DNA from: Mycetocola tolaasinivorans
Lineage (GTDB): Bacteria; Actinomycetota; Actinomycetes; Actinomycetales; Microbacteriaceae
DNA length: 64,000 bases
NCBI RefSeq assembly: GCF_003667565.1
Contig: NZ_RCUX01000005.1
Span: 245,189-309,188, forward strand
Reading direction: 5' to 3'
The notes beneath the pieces are model-generated. The model had not been told where the DNA came from, did not search any database, and was given only the letters and a program-made list of their open reading frames with translations. Each line of letters opens with the position of its first letter. Position 1 is the first letter of the stretch. Positions 1-8,560 of this stretch are shown one piece after another. The translations under genes and the position numbers were made by a program.

Positions 1-1
1 G

Positions 2-1756
2 ACGGGCCCCGCGGGAACACTCACGCCCGGCCCCGACGGTGAAACGCTGCTGTGGACCGGTGCGCTGGCCCCGGGCGAGACGGTCACCATCACCTACTCG
101 GTGACGGTGAACGAGAATGCGACGGGGCAGGTACTGGAGAACCACGTGAGTGGTGAAGCCACACCGCCGGGACCGGACCAGCCCCCGATCATTCCGCCGC
201 CGGTGGACACCGAGCACACGGTGCCGACCCCGGGGTTTGATCTGGGGAAGTCCGCTGATCCGGTGAGTGGTACCACCGTTCACCCGGGTGAGACCATCAC
301 CTACACGGTGACGGGCAAAAACACCGGTGGTACCGTCCTGAATCCGGTGGTCATCACCGATGATTTGAGCGGGCTCTCGGAGTACGTGACGTACAACGAT
401 GACGCCGAGGCGAAGATCAACGGGAAGGGGCCCGCGGGAACCCTGACACACGATCCCGATGCCGCGACTCTGCTGTGGACCGGTCTGCTGGCCGAGGGCG
501 AGACCGTCACGATCACGTACTCGGTGACGGTGAACGCGAATGCGTCGGGTCAGACCCTGAATAACAGCGTGAGCGGTGAGGCAACTCCTCCGGGAGTGCC
601 GCCCATCGTTCCGCCGCCGGGGGAGACCGAGCATCCCATTCCGACCCCGGGGTTTGAACTCGGGAAGTCCGCGAATCCGGTGAGTGGTACCACCGTTCAC
701 CCCGGAGAGACCATCACCTACACGGTGACCGGTGTGAACACGGGCGAGACGGTGCTGGACCCGGTGGTCATCACCGATGACATGAGTGGCCTCTCGGAGT
801 ACGTGACGTACAACGAGGATGCCGCGGCGACGATCAACGGGACGGACCCCGCGGGGAAGTTAGCGCCCGGTGAGACCGCTGACACGCTGGTCTGGACCGG
901 TGCACTCGCTCCGGGTGAGACCGTGACCATCACCTACTCGGTGACGGTAAAGGCGAACGCCTCGGGTCAGACTCTGGAGAACCGGGTGACCGGTGCGGGA
1001 ATGCCTCCGGGTCTGCCGCCGATCACGCCGCCGCCGGGCGAGACCGAGCACCCCGTTCCGATCCCCGGGTTTGAGCTGGGCAAGACCTCGGATCCCGCCA
1101 GCGGAACACGGGTGAAGCCGGGAGACACCCTCACCTACACGGTGACGGGTAAGAACACGGGCGAAACCGTGCTGGATCCCGTGGTGATCACCGATGATCT
1201 GAGCGGTCTGTCGGAGTACGTCACATACAACGACGATGCCGCGGCGACGATCAACGGAAAGGACCCGGCGGGGACTCTGGTTCACGACGGAACCGCTGAC
1301 ACCCTGGTATGGACCGGCGTGCTGGCCCCGGGTGAGACCGTGACCATCACCTACTCGGTGACGGTCAACGCGGACGCATTCGGTCAGGTTCTGAAGAACC
1401 ACGTGACCGGTTCGGCAACGCCTCCGGGTCTGCCGCCGATCACGCCGCCGCCGGGAGACACCGAACACCCGGTGCCGCCCAAGCCGGATGAGCCGACCTC
1501 GCCGTCGCCGTCAGAGCCGCCGACCTCACCGTCGCCGTCTGAGCCGCCGACGACTCCGCCGACCGAGGGACCCACTCAGCCGGGTAGCCCCTCACAGCCG
1601 GGTAGCCCGTCGCAGCCGGGCACCCCGACCGGACCGGGAGGGCTGCCGACCACCGGTTCGCAGTTCCCGTTCCTGCCGATGCTGGCCGCGCTCGTGCTGA
1701 TCGTTCTCGGAACCGGGGCTACCGTGCGCCGGGCTCGAAAGGGAGCATCGAGCTAG
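2..1756 (+). CDS. Repeat-rich LPXTG cell-wall-anchored surface protein (5' end outside window)
   Basis: The reading frame is open from base 2, so the gene starts upstream; 584 residues are visible. They consist of a partial unit plus three 139-residue units of the DUF11/adhesin-repeat type, each running from 'PGF-LGKS' through 'TYTVTG-NTG', 'VVITDD-SGLSEYVTYN' and 'LAPGETVTITYSVTV' to a proline-rich linker. After the repeats comes a Pro/Ser/Thr stalk (about residues 492-545), then LPTTG (codons from 1643), a hydrophobic segment and an RRARK tail, which is a complete sortase sorting signal. The protein should be exported, trimmed at LPTTG and linked to peptidoglycan, displaying a rod of Ig-like modules. 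Ligand unknown. The family and the anchoring are clear; the adhesion role is inferred. Confidence 0.9.
   Translation, partial: TGPAGTLTPGPDGETLLWTGALAPGETVTITYSVTVNENATGQVLENHVSGEATPPGPDQPPIIPPPVDTEHTVPTPGFDLGKSADPVSGTTVHPGETITYTVTGKNTGGTVLNPVVITDDLSGLSEYVTYNDDAEAKINGKGPAGTLTHDPDAATLLWTGLLAEGETVTITYSVTVNANASGQTLNNSVSGEATPPGVPPIVPPPGETEHPIPTPGFELGKSANPVSGTTVHPGETITYTVTGVNTGETVLDPVVITDDMSGLSEYVTYNEDAAATINGTDPAGKLAPGETADTLVWTGALAPGETVTITYSVTVKANASGQTLENRVTGAGMPPGLPPITPPPGETEHPVPIPGFELGKTSDPASGTRVKPGDTLTYTVTGKNTGETVLDPVVITDDLSGLSEYVTYNDDAAATINGKDPAGTLVHDGTADTLVWTGVLAPGETVTITYSVTVNADAFGQVLKNHVTGSATPPGLPPITPPPGDTEHPVPPKPDEPTSPSPSEPPTSPSPSEPPTTPPTEGPTQPGSPSQPGSPSQPGTPTGPGGLPTTGSQFPFLPMLAALVLIVLGTGATVRRARKGASS
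224..1474 (+). repeat. Three tandem 417-bp coding repeats
   Basis: The motif starting CCGACCCC/CCGATCCC recurs at 224, 641 and 1058, with the next equivalent position at 1475, so the period is exactly 417 bp (139 codons). Bases 1-223 are the end of a further unit. Copies differ at scattered codons, so copy number may have changed by unequal recombination. Assembly collapse is possible at such an array. Confidence 0.9.
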
Positions 1757-1869
1757 CGGAATCAGTCGCCGAACCGGTCGCCGGCGCAACGCTCATCCGA
1801 GTGGGGCGTCGGCGACTGGCGTTCGGCGTATGCCTCTGAAGCGCGCGCACAGGAGCTCGAGTGCGGAGG

Positions 1870-2406
1870 CTAGCCCGTGGTCTCTCGTGCCTGAAGAAGC
1901 CGCTCGGTCTGAGCGCTGAGCGAGCTCTCACTGGCTCCCACGTGTTCCTCAACCCACCGGCAATACGATGCGGCCGCGGTGAGGACGCCGGGGATAAAGA
2001 GTTCGGGGGCAACCAGCGTCCGGGTCCCATTCACGCTGAACAGGGCCCGTGAGCCGGCCCGCTCGAGACGGATGGGCACGGGTTGGCCGGGGAACAGCCG
2101 CTCACCCGCTCCGGCCACCGTGAAATCGGCGATGGTATCGATCAGGGCGCACCAGATACCGGTAACCTCGTCCCAGAGCCGCGGGCCCAGCAGCTCATGC
2201 CCAAAATATGTGAGCGAGAGGCTGCCCTCGCTGCCGTACGGGGCGGTCCGGAGACGCCGGTGCCAGAGCTCGGCCGCGCGTGCGGGCTCGGCATACATGC
2301 TCACGAGATAGCGGTCGGGGTGGGCGACGAGGTCATCCAGATCCGTGACCGTATCGGTCATCAAAATGAAGGGCTCCGCCCGAACGGCGGCCTCCTCGTT
2401 GAGCAT
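1870..2406 (-). CDS. Hypothetical protein, co-transcribed with the XRE regulator
   Basis: A 178-residue ORF that I do not recognise. It starts 6 bp after the stop of the upstream XRE gene (2413-2700), so the two almost certainly form an operon. No signal peptide, membrane segment or enzymatic motif is visible. The protein is mixed alpha/beta in composition, with a Trp-rich central part (WHRRL, LWDEVTGIW). A second in-frame ATG at 2361 could be the true start. Context suggests a partner or effector of the regulator and possibly of the divergent methionine aminopeptidase. Confidence 0.65.
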   Translation of the reverse strand: MLNEEAAVRAEPFILMTDTVTDLDDLVAHPDRYLVSMYAEPARAAELWHRRLRTAPYGSEGSLSLTYFGHELLGPRLWDEVTGIWCALIDTIADFTVAGAGERLFPGQPVPIRLERAGSRALFSVNGTRTLVAPELFIPGVLTAAASYCRWVEEHVGASESSLSAQTERLLQARETTG

Positions 2407-2412
2407 GCGCTG

Positions 2413-2700
2413 CTAGGACGCCAGGCGCTCGACCACCCGCGCCCCTGCCGCCTCGCAGGGCGCGGACATCTCGGCCCACACCGTGTCGAGGGAGAGGCCA
2501 AGGACCGCGGCGATCGCGGCGATGGTGGGGAACGCGGGGGTGGCCACCCGCCCGGATTCGATCTTGCGCAGAGTCTCCGGGGAAATCTCGGCGGCGAGCG
2601 CCACATCCAGCATCGAGCGCTGGCCGCGGGTGCGGCGCAGCAGCGCGCCGAGGCGTTCGCCTCGAACGATCTCTTCGGGGGTGAGGGGCAGTCTGACCAT
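2413..2700 (-). CDS. XRE-family helix-turn-helix regulator
   Basis: A 95-residue protein. Residues ~17-70 form a Cro/C1-type HTH: an initial helix 'LGALLRRTRGQ', a turn-helix 'LDVALAAEISPETLRKIESGR', then 'TPAFPTIAAIAAVLGLSLDTVW'. It is transcribed divergently from the methionine aminopeptidase gene, and the shared intergenic region carries three evenly spaced copies of an ACCGGTAT motif (2715-2752), the likely operator. It is probably an autoregulator that also controls the aminopeptidase. The family call is firm; the target is inferred from position. Confidence 0.85.
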   Translation of the reverse strand: MVRLPLTPEEIVRGERLGALLRRTRGQRSMLDVALAAEISPETLRKIESGRVATPAFPTIAAIAAVLGLSLDTVWAEMSAPCEAAGARVVERLAS

Positions 2701-2714
2701 GAAACCAATACTAG

Positions 2715-2752
2715 TACCGGTATAGATTTACCGGTATAGTTTGGCCGGTATT
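2715..2752. promoter_or_regulatory. Triple 14-bp-spaced operator between XRE gene and map
   Basis: TACCGGTATA occurs at 2715-2724 and 2729-2738, and the variant GGCCGGTATT at 2743-2752. The period is exactly 14 bp, and each copy has the self-complementary core ACCGGT (GCCGG in the third). The array sits between the two divergent start codons, as expected for cooperative binding by the adjacent XRE protein. Confidence 0.75.
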
Positions 2753-2777
2753 GTTATTGGTTTTTGAAGGGCCCGCC

Positions 2778-3548
2778 ATGATTGAGATTCTGACCCCAGC
2801 TGAAGTAGACCGCGCCCGCGCCACCGGGGCGCTCGTGGGAACCATCCTGCAGACGTTGAAAGAGCGCGCGGTTGTGGGTATCAATCTGCTCGATATTGAT
2901 CGCTGGGCGCAGGAGATGATCCTCGACGCCGGGGCGACCTCCTGCTACGTGGACTACGCGCCCTCCTTCGGCAGCGGGCCCTTCGGTCACTACATCTGCA
3001 CGGCCGTCAATGACGCGGTTCTGCACGGCATGCCCCACGACTATCGCCTCGCCGACGGCGATCTCCTCACCCTCGACCTCGCCGTAATCCTCGACGGGGT
3101 GGCCGCCGATGCCGCCATCTCGTTCCTGGTGGGGGAGTCGCGTCCGGCCCAGAGCGTCGCACTGATTGAGGCCACCGAGCGCGCGCTCGCCGCGGGGATT
3201 GCCGCCGCGAAGCCCGGCGCGAAAATCGGCGACATTTCGGCCGCTATCGGCACGGTTCTGCGCGGTGCCGGCTACTCAATCAACATGGAGTTCGGCGGCC
3301 ACGGCATCGGCACCACCATGCATCAGGACCCTCACGTCTCCAACGACGGCCGCCCCGGACGCGGATACACGCTCCGCCCCGGCCTCCTGCTGGCCATCGA
3401 ACCCTGGGTGATGGCGGATACCGACCGCCTCATCACCGACGCTGACGGCTGGACCCTGCGCAGCGCCACCGGCTCCCGCACCGCCCACACCGAGCACACC
3501 ATCGCGATCACCGAGACGGGGGCCGAGATCCTGACCGGTGGTCGCTAG
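2778..3548 (+). CDS. map: Methionine aminopeptidase, type I
   Basis: Removes the N-terminal methionine from nascent proteins in the cytosol. The 256-residue product has the usual type I length. The metal-binding and catalytic set is complete: His in 'VNDAVLHGMP', two Asp in 'LDLAVILDGVAADAA', His in 'GHGIGTTMHQDPHV', Glu in 'LLLAIEPWV' and Glu in 'HTEHTIAIT'. I chose ATG 2778 because GAAGGGC precedes it by 7 bases and the protein then begins 'MIEILTPAEVD' like relatives; an upstream start at 2751 would lie inside the operator. Control by a dedicated XRE regulator suggests an accessory, inducible copy rather than the housekeeping map that usually follows secY/adk. Confidence 0.93.
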   Translation: MIEILTPAEVDRARATGALVGTILQTLKERAVVGINLLDIDRWAQEMILDAGATSCYVDYAPSFGSGPFGHYICTAVNDAVLHGMPHDYRLADGDLLTLDLAVILDGVAADAAISFLVGESRPAQSVALIEATERALAAGIAAAKPGAKIGDISAAIGTVLRGAGYSINMEFGGHGIGTTMHQDPHVSNDGRPGRGYTLRPGLLLAIEPWVMADTDRLITDADGWTLRSATGSRTAHTEHTIAITETGAEILTGGR

Positions 3549-3624
3549 CCGCCTGCGCTGGTGGGCACCGCGTAGAATAGATGTCGTGCGCAATCAATAG
3601 GGTCGCGCGGAACGGGAGTCGCAC

Positions 3625-4221
3625 ATGCCCAGGGTGTCCAGAGCGGAAGCCGAGCGCAATCGAATCGAGATTGAACGGGTGTCCTCGCGTCTCATGCGCG
3701 AGCGAGGGCTGAGCGTCAGCGTCGCCGATGTCATGGGGGCGGCCGGGCTCACCCATGGCGGCTTCTATAAGCACTTTGAGTCGAAAGACGATCTCATCGC
3801 CGTTTCATGCGCCAATGCTTTCGGGGAGGCGGCGGCGGATTGGAACGCATCGGTGGCTCGATCGGCCGGTGGGGATGACGAGCGCGCCACCCTCATTGCA
3901 GATTACCTTGAGGCGTCGAATCGGCAGGATGCGGGGGAGGGGTGCCCCATGGCTGCGCTCGCAACCGATGTTGCGAGGTCGGCGCCGGATGCCCCGGTTC
4001 GGGATGCGTTTCGCGAGGGGTTTGAGGGTCTGCTGGACATCTTGACCCGGACCGAACCGGGAGGGGATGCCGGAGTGAGCGCACGAGTCGACGCGCTGGC
4101 TGATGTTTCACTGATGGTGGGTGCGCTGGTGCTTGCCCGCGCAACCGCGGGCGATGCGCTCTCGGATGAGATTCTGGCGGCGGCCCGTCGCGCACTGATC
4201 GGTGAGAATCTCGGTGACTAG
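3625..4221 (+). CDS. TetR/AcrR family transcriptional regulator
   Basis: A 198-residue regulator. The N-terminal DNA-binding domain (residues ~10-60) contains the typical recognition region 'SVADVMGAAGLTHGGFYKHF' followed by 'SKDDLI'. The C-terminal ligand domain is helical and not assignable. ATG 3625 has GGGAG about 7 bases upstream. A -10-like TAGAAT (3573-3578) lies upstream and is overlapped by ATAGATG, which matches one arm of the palindrome in front of the convergent aldo/keto reductase gene (5331-5352). This suggests that the regulator controls both genes. Confidence 0.88.
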   Translation: MPRVSRAEAERNRIEIERVSSRLMRERGLSVSVADVMGAAGLTHGGFYKHFESKDDLIAVSCANAFGEAAADWNASVARSAGGDDERATLIADYLEASNRQDAGEGCPMAALATDVARSAPDAPVRDAFREGFEGLLDILTRTEPGGDAGVSARVDALADVSLMVGALVLARATAGDALSDEILAAARRALIGENLGD

Positions 4222-4232
4222 CGTGCCCCGCG

Positions 4233-4260
4233 CGGCCGCTTGTTTGAGCAAGCGGCCGCA
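4233..4260. terminator. Bidirectional hairpin terminator
   Basis: The 11-bp arms GCGGCCGCTTG and CAAGCGGCCGC are separated by 6 bases and lie between the convergent tetR and aldo/keto reductase genes. Confidence 0.8.
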
Positions 4261-4270
4261 CGGGGGTGTT

Positions 4271-5302
4271 TTACCAGGTGGTGGGCTTGGGGTTGCGCTG
4301 GTCGAAGCCCTTCTGGTGCCAGTAGGGATAGATGGGTTCGCGATGACTGACCGCGTCGAGGCGTGAAATCTCCTCCGCTGAGAGCTTCCAGTTGAGAAGG
4401 TCGAGGTTCTGGGTGAGTTGTTCCGCATTGCGTGCGCCAATGATGACGTTGGCCACGGTCGGGCGGCTCAGTACCCAGTTCAGTGCAACCTGTGGAATGG
4501 TCGTGTCGCGCTCCCGAGCGATCTCCTCGAGCACATCAACGATCGGGTACAGCGCCGCATTGTCTACCGGGGGTCCGTCGTGGGTGCCGCCCTGGGCGAT
4601 TCGTCCCTCCGTGGGGGTCAGGCCGCGTCGAATCTTGCCGGTGAGCCGGCCCGATCCCAGCGGGCTCCACACCATCGTGCCCAGCCCCTGATCCAGCGCC
4701 AGGGGCATCAGTTCCCACTCGTAGTCGCGCCCGACGAGCGAGTAGCTGCCCTGGTAGACAACGTATCGCGCGAGCCCGTATCGCTCGGAGGTCGCGAGTG
4801 CCTTCATGACCTGCCAGCCCGAGAAGTTTGACGCCCCGATGTAGGAAATCTTGCCGCTGGAGACGAGATCGTCGAGTGCTCCAAGGGTTTCTTCCACGGG
4901 GGTGAGGGCGTCAAAACCGTGCATAAAGTACAGGTCAATGTTGTCCGTTTGTAGGCGGCGAAGGCTCGCCTCCACCGCGCGCACGATGTGATGTCGCGAC
5001 GAACCGACCTGGTTGGGGTGAGCCCCCATCGAAAACGTGCCCTTTGTGGCAATCAGCGCCTGGTCTCGCTTGCCGCGGAGTGCCTGGCCGAGAATTTCCT
5101 CGGAGAGTCCTCCGGAGTAGATGTCCGCGGTGTCAAAGAGTGACACCCCGTGGTCGAGTGCGATGTCTACGATTCGCTGTGCCTCGGCCTGCTGAGTGGT
5201 TCCCCAGCGCTCAAAGAATGCGCCGGAGCCGCCAAAGGTTGCGGTTCCCAGGCTCAGGGCGGGGACCATGAGTCCCGATTTTCCCAGCTGTCTGTATTCC
5301 AT
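4271..5302 (-). CDS. Aldo/keto reductase
   Basis: NAD(P)H-dependent reductase of the AKR superfamily, 343 residues, TIM-barrel. Visible family marks are the start 'MEYRQLGKSGLMVPALSLGT', the catalytic Asp and Tyr in 'SLFDTADIYSGGLSEEILG', the Lys in 'LIATKGTF', the His in 'LYFMHGFD', and 'IGASNFSGWQ' and 'VIIGARNAEQL' near the cofactor pocket. GAGGAG lies 7 bases before the ATG. A 22-bp palindrome (5331-5352) in front of the gene is a probable repressor site, plausibly for the TetR protein encoded convergently downstream. The substrate cannot be read from the sequence; a detoxification role (reactive aldehyde or quinone) is inferred. Confidence 0.92.
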   Translation of the reverse strand: MEYRQLGKSGLMVPALSLGTATFGGSGAFFERWGTTQQAEAQRIVDIALDHGVSLFDTADIYSGGLSEEILGQALRGKRDQALIATKGTFSMGAHPNQVGSSRHHIVRAVEASLRRLQTDNIDLYFMHGFDALTPVEETLGALDDLVSSGKISYIGASNFSGWQVMKALATSERYGLARYVVYQGSYSLVGRDYEWELMPLALDQGLGTMVWSPLGSGRLTGKIRRGLTPTEGRIAQGGTHDGPPVDNAALYPIVDVLEEIARERDTTIPQVALNWVLSRPTVANVIIGARNAEQLTQNLDLLNWKLSAEEISRLDAVSHREPIYPYWHQKGFDQRNPKPTTW

Positions 5303-5330
5303 TGTGGTGCTCCTCGGTGTTGTGCGTTAA

Positions 5331-5352
5331 ATAGATGATAACCATCATCTAT
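5331..5352. promoter_or_regulatory. Palindromic operator upstream of aldo/keto reductase
   Basis: ATAGATGAT and ATCATCTAT form perfect 9-bp arms around AACC. The size and symmetry fit a TetR-type operator placed 29 bp upstream of the reductase start codon. Confidence 0.72.
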
Positions 5353-5457
5353 AAAATCACAAGTGAGAACGGTCGAAGGCGAGCGCCAAAACTGGTTGCG
5401 ATGAACGTTTGGTAATACGGCTCGAATCGATTTGATTCATGCCGTAAAATGGGTGTA

Positions 5458-6693
5458 ATGTCCCGCACCTATGTTGACCCGGCGAGTATTACTCCGGCCC
5501 GGGTTCGCCTCTCCCTCTTCGCACTCGCGATCGGTGCCTTCGGCATCGGTACCACCGAGTTCGTGGCGATGGGCCTCCTTCCCGATATTGCCCGCGACCT
5601 CCTGCCGGACGTCTACGCGACCAACCCCGAACTGGCCAACGCCCACGCGGGCTGGATGATCACCCTCTACGCCCTCGGCGTCGTGATCGGTGCCCCCACC
5701 ATCGCGGCGGGCGTCGCCCGGTTCTCACGTAAGACCGTGCTGTTCTGGCTCGCGGTGGCGTTTACCGTGGGCACCCTGGCGACCGCGGTCCTGCCGAGCT
5801 TCGGCTGGATCCTCGCCGCCCGCTTCCTCGCCGGCCTGCCGCACGGCGCCTACTTTGGTATCGCGGCCCTCGTGGCCGCCCGCCTGATGGGGCCGGAAAA
5901 GCGTGGCCGAGGCATCACCCTGGTGATGACCGGCCTCACCATCTCGAACGTGATCGGTGTGCCCCTGGCCACCTCGATCGGGCAGAGCATGGGCTGGCGT
6001 GCGGCCTTCCTGCTGGTGGCCGCGATCTTCGCGCTCACCGCGGTGGCCGTGGCCCTCGTGATCCCGCGCGTGAAGGGCAACAAGAACCAGACCCTGCGCC
6101 GCGAGCTCACCGTGTTCAAGCGGCCGCAGGTGTGGTTCGCGATCGGAACCGGCGCCATCGGCTTCGGCGGTTTCTTCGCCGTCTACTCCTACCTCGCGCC
6201 GCTCGGCACCGAGGTGGGTGGCGTGGACGCCGCGCACATCCCCTGGCTGCTCGCCACGATGGGTGTGGGCATGACCATCGGTACCCTCGCCGCCGGACAC
6301 TTCGTCGACCGCAGCGTGCGCCGCACCCTCTACGGCTACTTCATCATGATGGTGCTCGTGCTGATCGGGCTGTACTTTGCTTCCGGCTGGGCCCCCACGC
6401 TGTTCATCTTCATCTTCCTGGTCGGCTTCGCGTCGAGCGGGATCGGCCCGGCGGTGCAGACCCGGCTCATGGACGTGGCCGGGGACGCCCAGTCCATCGC
6501 CGCCGCACTCAACCACTCGGCCATGAACATCGGTAACGCGATGGGAGCCTTCCTCGGCGGCCTCGTGATCGGTGCCCAGCTGGGCTATCGCGCGCCGATC
6601 TGGGTGGGCGTCTGCCTCACCATCGCGGGCATCCTGATCGTCATGGCCAGCTACCGTGCCCAGCGTCACCTGCCCGCACACGAGCGGGTGTAG
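5458..6693 (+). CDS. MFS transporter, AraJ/Cmx-like drug or sugar efflux
   Basis: A 12-segment major facilitator protein of 411 residues. It opens with 'FALAIGAFGIGTTEFVAMGLLPDIARD', a signature of the DHA1 AraJ/YdhP/Cmx branch, and has the loop 2-3 motif 'VIGAPTIAAGVARFSRKTV' and the motif C-like 'TGLTISNVIGVPL'. It should export a small molecule with proton antiport; the substrate is unknown. Two in-frame ATGs exist (5449 and 5458). There is no ribosome binding site, and TAAAAT at 5445-5450 is a good -10, so ATG 5458, 7 bases after the hexamer, fits a leaderless start. Confidence 0.9.
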   Translation: MSRTYVDPASITPARVRLSLFALAIGAFGIGTTEFVAMGLLPDIARDLLPDVYATNPELANAHAGWMITLYALGVVIGAPTIAAGVARFSRKTVLFWLAVAFTVGTLATAVLPSFGWILAARFLAGLPHGAYFGIAALVAARLMGPEKRGRGITLVMTGLTISNVIGVPLATSIGQSMGWRAAFLLVAAIFALTAVAVALVIPRVKGNKNQTLRRELTVFKRPQVWFAIGTGAIGFGGFFAVYSYLAPLGTEVGGVDAAHIPWLLATMGVGMTIGTLAAGHFVDRSVRRTLYGYFIMMVLVLIGLYFASGWAPTLFIFIFLVGFASSGIGPAVQTRLMDVAGDAQSIAAALNHSAMNIGNAMGAFLGGLVIGAQLGYRAPIWVGVCLTIAGILIVMASYRAQRHLPAHERV

Positions 6694-6707
6694 ACGACGC
6701 TTAAAAA

Positions 6708-6744
6708 CAAAACCAGCCGGTTCCCTCGGGAACCGGCTGGTTTT
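6708..6744. terminator. Strong bidirectional terminator
   Basis: AAAACCAGCCGGTTCC pairs with GGAACCGGCTGGTTTT around a short CTCG-containing loop. A run of T follows on the + strand and a run of A precedes it, serving both convergent genes. Confidence 0.9.
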
Positions 6745-6756
6745 GTGTTTCGAGAA

Positions 6757-7407
6757 CTAGTCGACGATGATGCCGTCGATGATCGCGCGCTTGCGCAGCG
6801 CAACCTTGGTGCCCACATCGTGGCCGGCACCGCGGTACTTTTCGCGGATGCGCTTGAGGTAGCTCTTCGCGGTTTCCTCCGAGATGCTCAGTTCAAACGC
6901 CACCGACTTCACCGGCTCGCCGGATGCGTACAGCGCCATGACGCGGCGCTCCTGGGCGCTGAGCTTCGGGGCACCGCCCTGGGTGGTGTTGTTCAGTGCG
7001 CCCTCAAGTTCGGCGGAGACGAAGTTCTCGCCACGGTAGGCGGCACGAATCGCCTCGACGATCATGCTGGCATCCTCGCTCTTCGCGAGGTACCCCATCG
7101 CGCCGGCACCGAGCGCCTCACGCACCACCGCGGGCTCGGAGTAGGTGCTCATCAGCACCGTCCGCACACCCGTGGTGTTCAGCGTCGCGATCTTCAGCGA
7201 GATCGGAATGTTGTCCTTGAGATCGAGATCCAGCAGCACCACGTCCACCGGGAACTCCGGGTGGCCGAGCAGGTCCGGCCAGGTAGCCACCGCCGCGACC
7301 GGCTTGATGTCCTCGGCCGCCGCACGAATCCACTCCGTCAGAGCAGATAAGAGCATTCGGTGATCGTCGATGATCGCTAACCGAATCTGAGCATTTTCAC
7401 GGCTCAT
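6757..7407 (-). CDS. LuxR/NarL-family response regulator
   Basis: A 216-residue response regulator. The receiver domain carries the acidic pair in 'IIDDHR', the phospho-acceptor Asp60 in 'VVLLDLDL', Ser/Thr in 'VLMSTYS' and Lys in 'GYLAKSED'. The C-terminal GerE-type HTH is 'LSAQERRVMALYASGEP...ELSISEETAKSYLKRIREKY'. I chose ATG 7407 because GAGAGGA precedes it by 6 bases; a longer frame begins at 7446. The gene overlaps the upstream membrane protein gene by 11 bp, so it is translated from the same mRNA as the histidine kinase at 8557-9915. Confidence 0.9.
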   Translation of the reverse strand: MSRENAQIRLAIIDDHRMLLSALTEWIRAAAEDIKPVAAVATWPDLLGHPEFPVDVVLLDLDLKDNIPISLKIATLNTTGVRTVLMSTYSEPAVVREALGAGAMGYLAKSEDASMIVEAIRAAYRGENFVSAELEGALNNTTQGGAPKLSAQERRVMALYASGEPVKSVAFELSISEETAKSYLKRIREKYRGAGHDVGTKVALRKRAIIDGIIVD

Positions 7408-8560
7408 GGTGTCCTCTCGTCGGGCCCGAAGGGGGTGTATTTCCACGGACGGCGATACGAACCCCCGTTATCGTGTTGCTAACACCATAGCGCCCGACCC
7501 GGTCCAAACCGGCCCACGTCGCGGGTTCAATTTCCAAACGTGTCAATCCGTCGACACTAATTATGATTACGAGCGTGATCTGGCCATCGGGGGACGCCTC
7601 CTCCTGAAACTCGACCGTTCCGCGTGGATTCGTGTCCCCGTCGGTCACGGCGAGCAACCAGAGCGCCGAGAGCAGACCGTCGCGGCGGTCACGATCCAGC
7701 TTCGCGGCCAAACGTTGCGGATCAATAACTTTTAGCTTTCCGGCGAGAACCGCCGACTCGGCAATGGCGTGCACCAGCCAGCTCTGCTGATGCCCGGCAA
7801 TGAGGTGCGCGCGCAGCTCGGTGGCTAACTCGCCGGCCCGTCTGGCCTGCTCGGCCTCCAGCGGCAGCGTCAGCGTGCCATCCGCCACCCGGGCAAACAG
7901 TTCCTCCACCTCGCGGTCCAGAGCCGTCAGCTGAGCCGTGCTGCCAAGGCCCGGGCCATAGCTCGGAAGCTCGATCGTGGACTGCAGCAGCACCCGGTCA
8001 AGCGCCTGGGTCACCATTCGCCGATACGTCCCCACGATCGTGATCGCGATCGCCAACGGCACCAGCGCAAACACCATCATCACACCCTCGGGCGGGCTAC
8101 GATGTGGCTCAAACGCGGTCTGGAAAATCAGCAGGAACGTGAACCCACCCGCGAGCAGCGCGCCGGGCACAATCATCTCCCCGGTGGGCCGCAGCGTCGT
8201 CAGCGCCACCAGCACCCCACCCACCGCAACCGCCGCGGTCGGATACACCTGCCGGGCCGAAATATCCCACACCCCGGCAAAATCCAGGGCCGCCGCCGCC
8301 AACAGGAACGCGACGATCACGCGGAACGCCACCGGGCCGAGCCGGGCCGAGGTGCGACGCAGGTGCAGCACGATCCCGACCAGCACCGAACCCAGCAGGA
8401 TCCAGGCAAACCGCGTGGGCAGCGACACCAGGTATCCGGACCAGTACTCCAACAGCCGCAGGTACGACACCACCACGATCACCGCACCGGCCAGGGCGAG
8501 GCCCGTGCCGAGATGCACGGTGCTCAGCTTCGCCGCCGAACGCGGCGTGCGCGGGCTCAC
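7397..8560 (-). CDS. Membrane protein in a two-component operon, degenerate kinase-like
   Basis: A 387-residue protein starting with GTG 8560, overlapping the kinase stop by GTGA, so translation is coupled. About five or six hydrophobic segments (residues ~15-200) are followed by a cytosolic helical region and an alpha/beta tail. The layout imitates the neighbouring sensor kinase (membrane part, helices, alpha/beta domain), but I see no phospho-accepting His-Asp motif and no N, G1 or G2 ATP-binding boxes. It is probably a catalytically inactive relative or accessory sensor that pairs with the true kinase. The operon membership is clear; the pseudokinase idea is an inference. Confidence 0.75.
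   Translation of the reverse strand: MSPRTPRSAAKLSTVHLGTGLALAGAVIVVVSYLRLLEYWSGYLVSLPTRFAWILLGSVLVGIVLHLRRTSARLGPVAFRVIVAFLLAAAALDFAGVWDISARQVYPTAAVAVGGVLVALTTLRPTGEMIVPGALLAGGFTFLLIFQTAFEPHRSPPEGVMMVFALVPLAIAITIVGTYRRMVTQALDRVLLQSTIELPSYGPGLGSTAQLTALDREVEELFARVADGTLTLPLEAEQARRAGELATELRAHLIAGHQQSWLVHAIAESAVLAGKLKVIDPQRLAAKLDRDRRDGLLSALWLLAVTDGDTNPRGTVEFQEEASPDGQITLVIIISVDGLTRLEIEPATWAGLDRVGRYGVSNTITGVRIAVRGNTPPSGPTRGHHEP

Noticed and set aside
5725..6681. - strand ORF opposite the MFS gene
   Set aside because: His/Gly/Asp/Glu-rich shadow without domain content.
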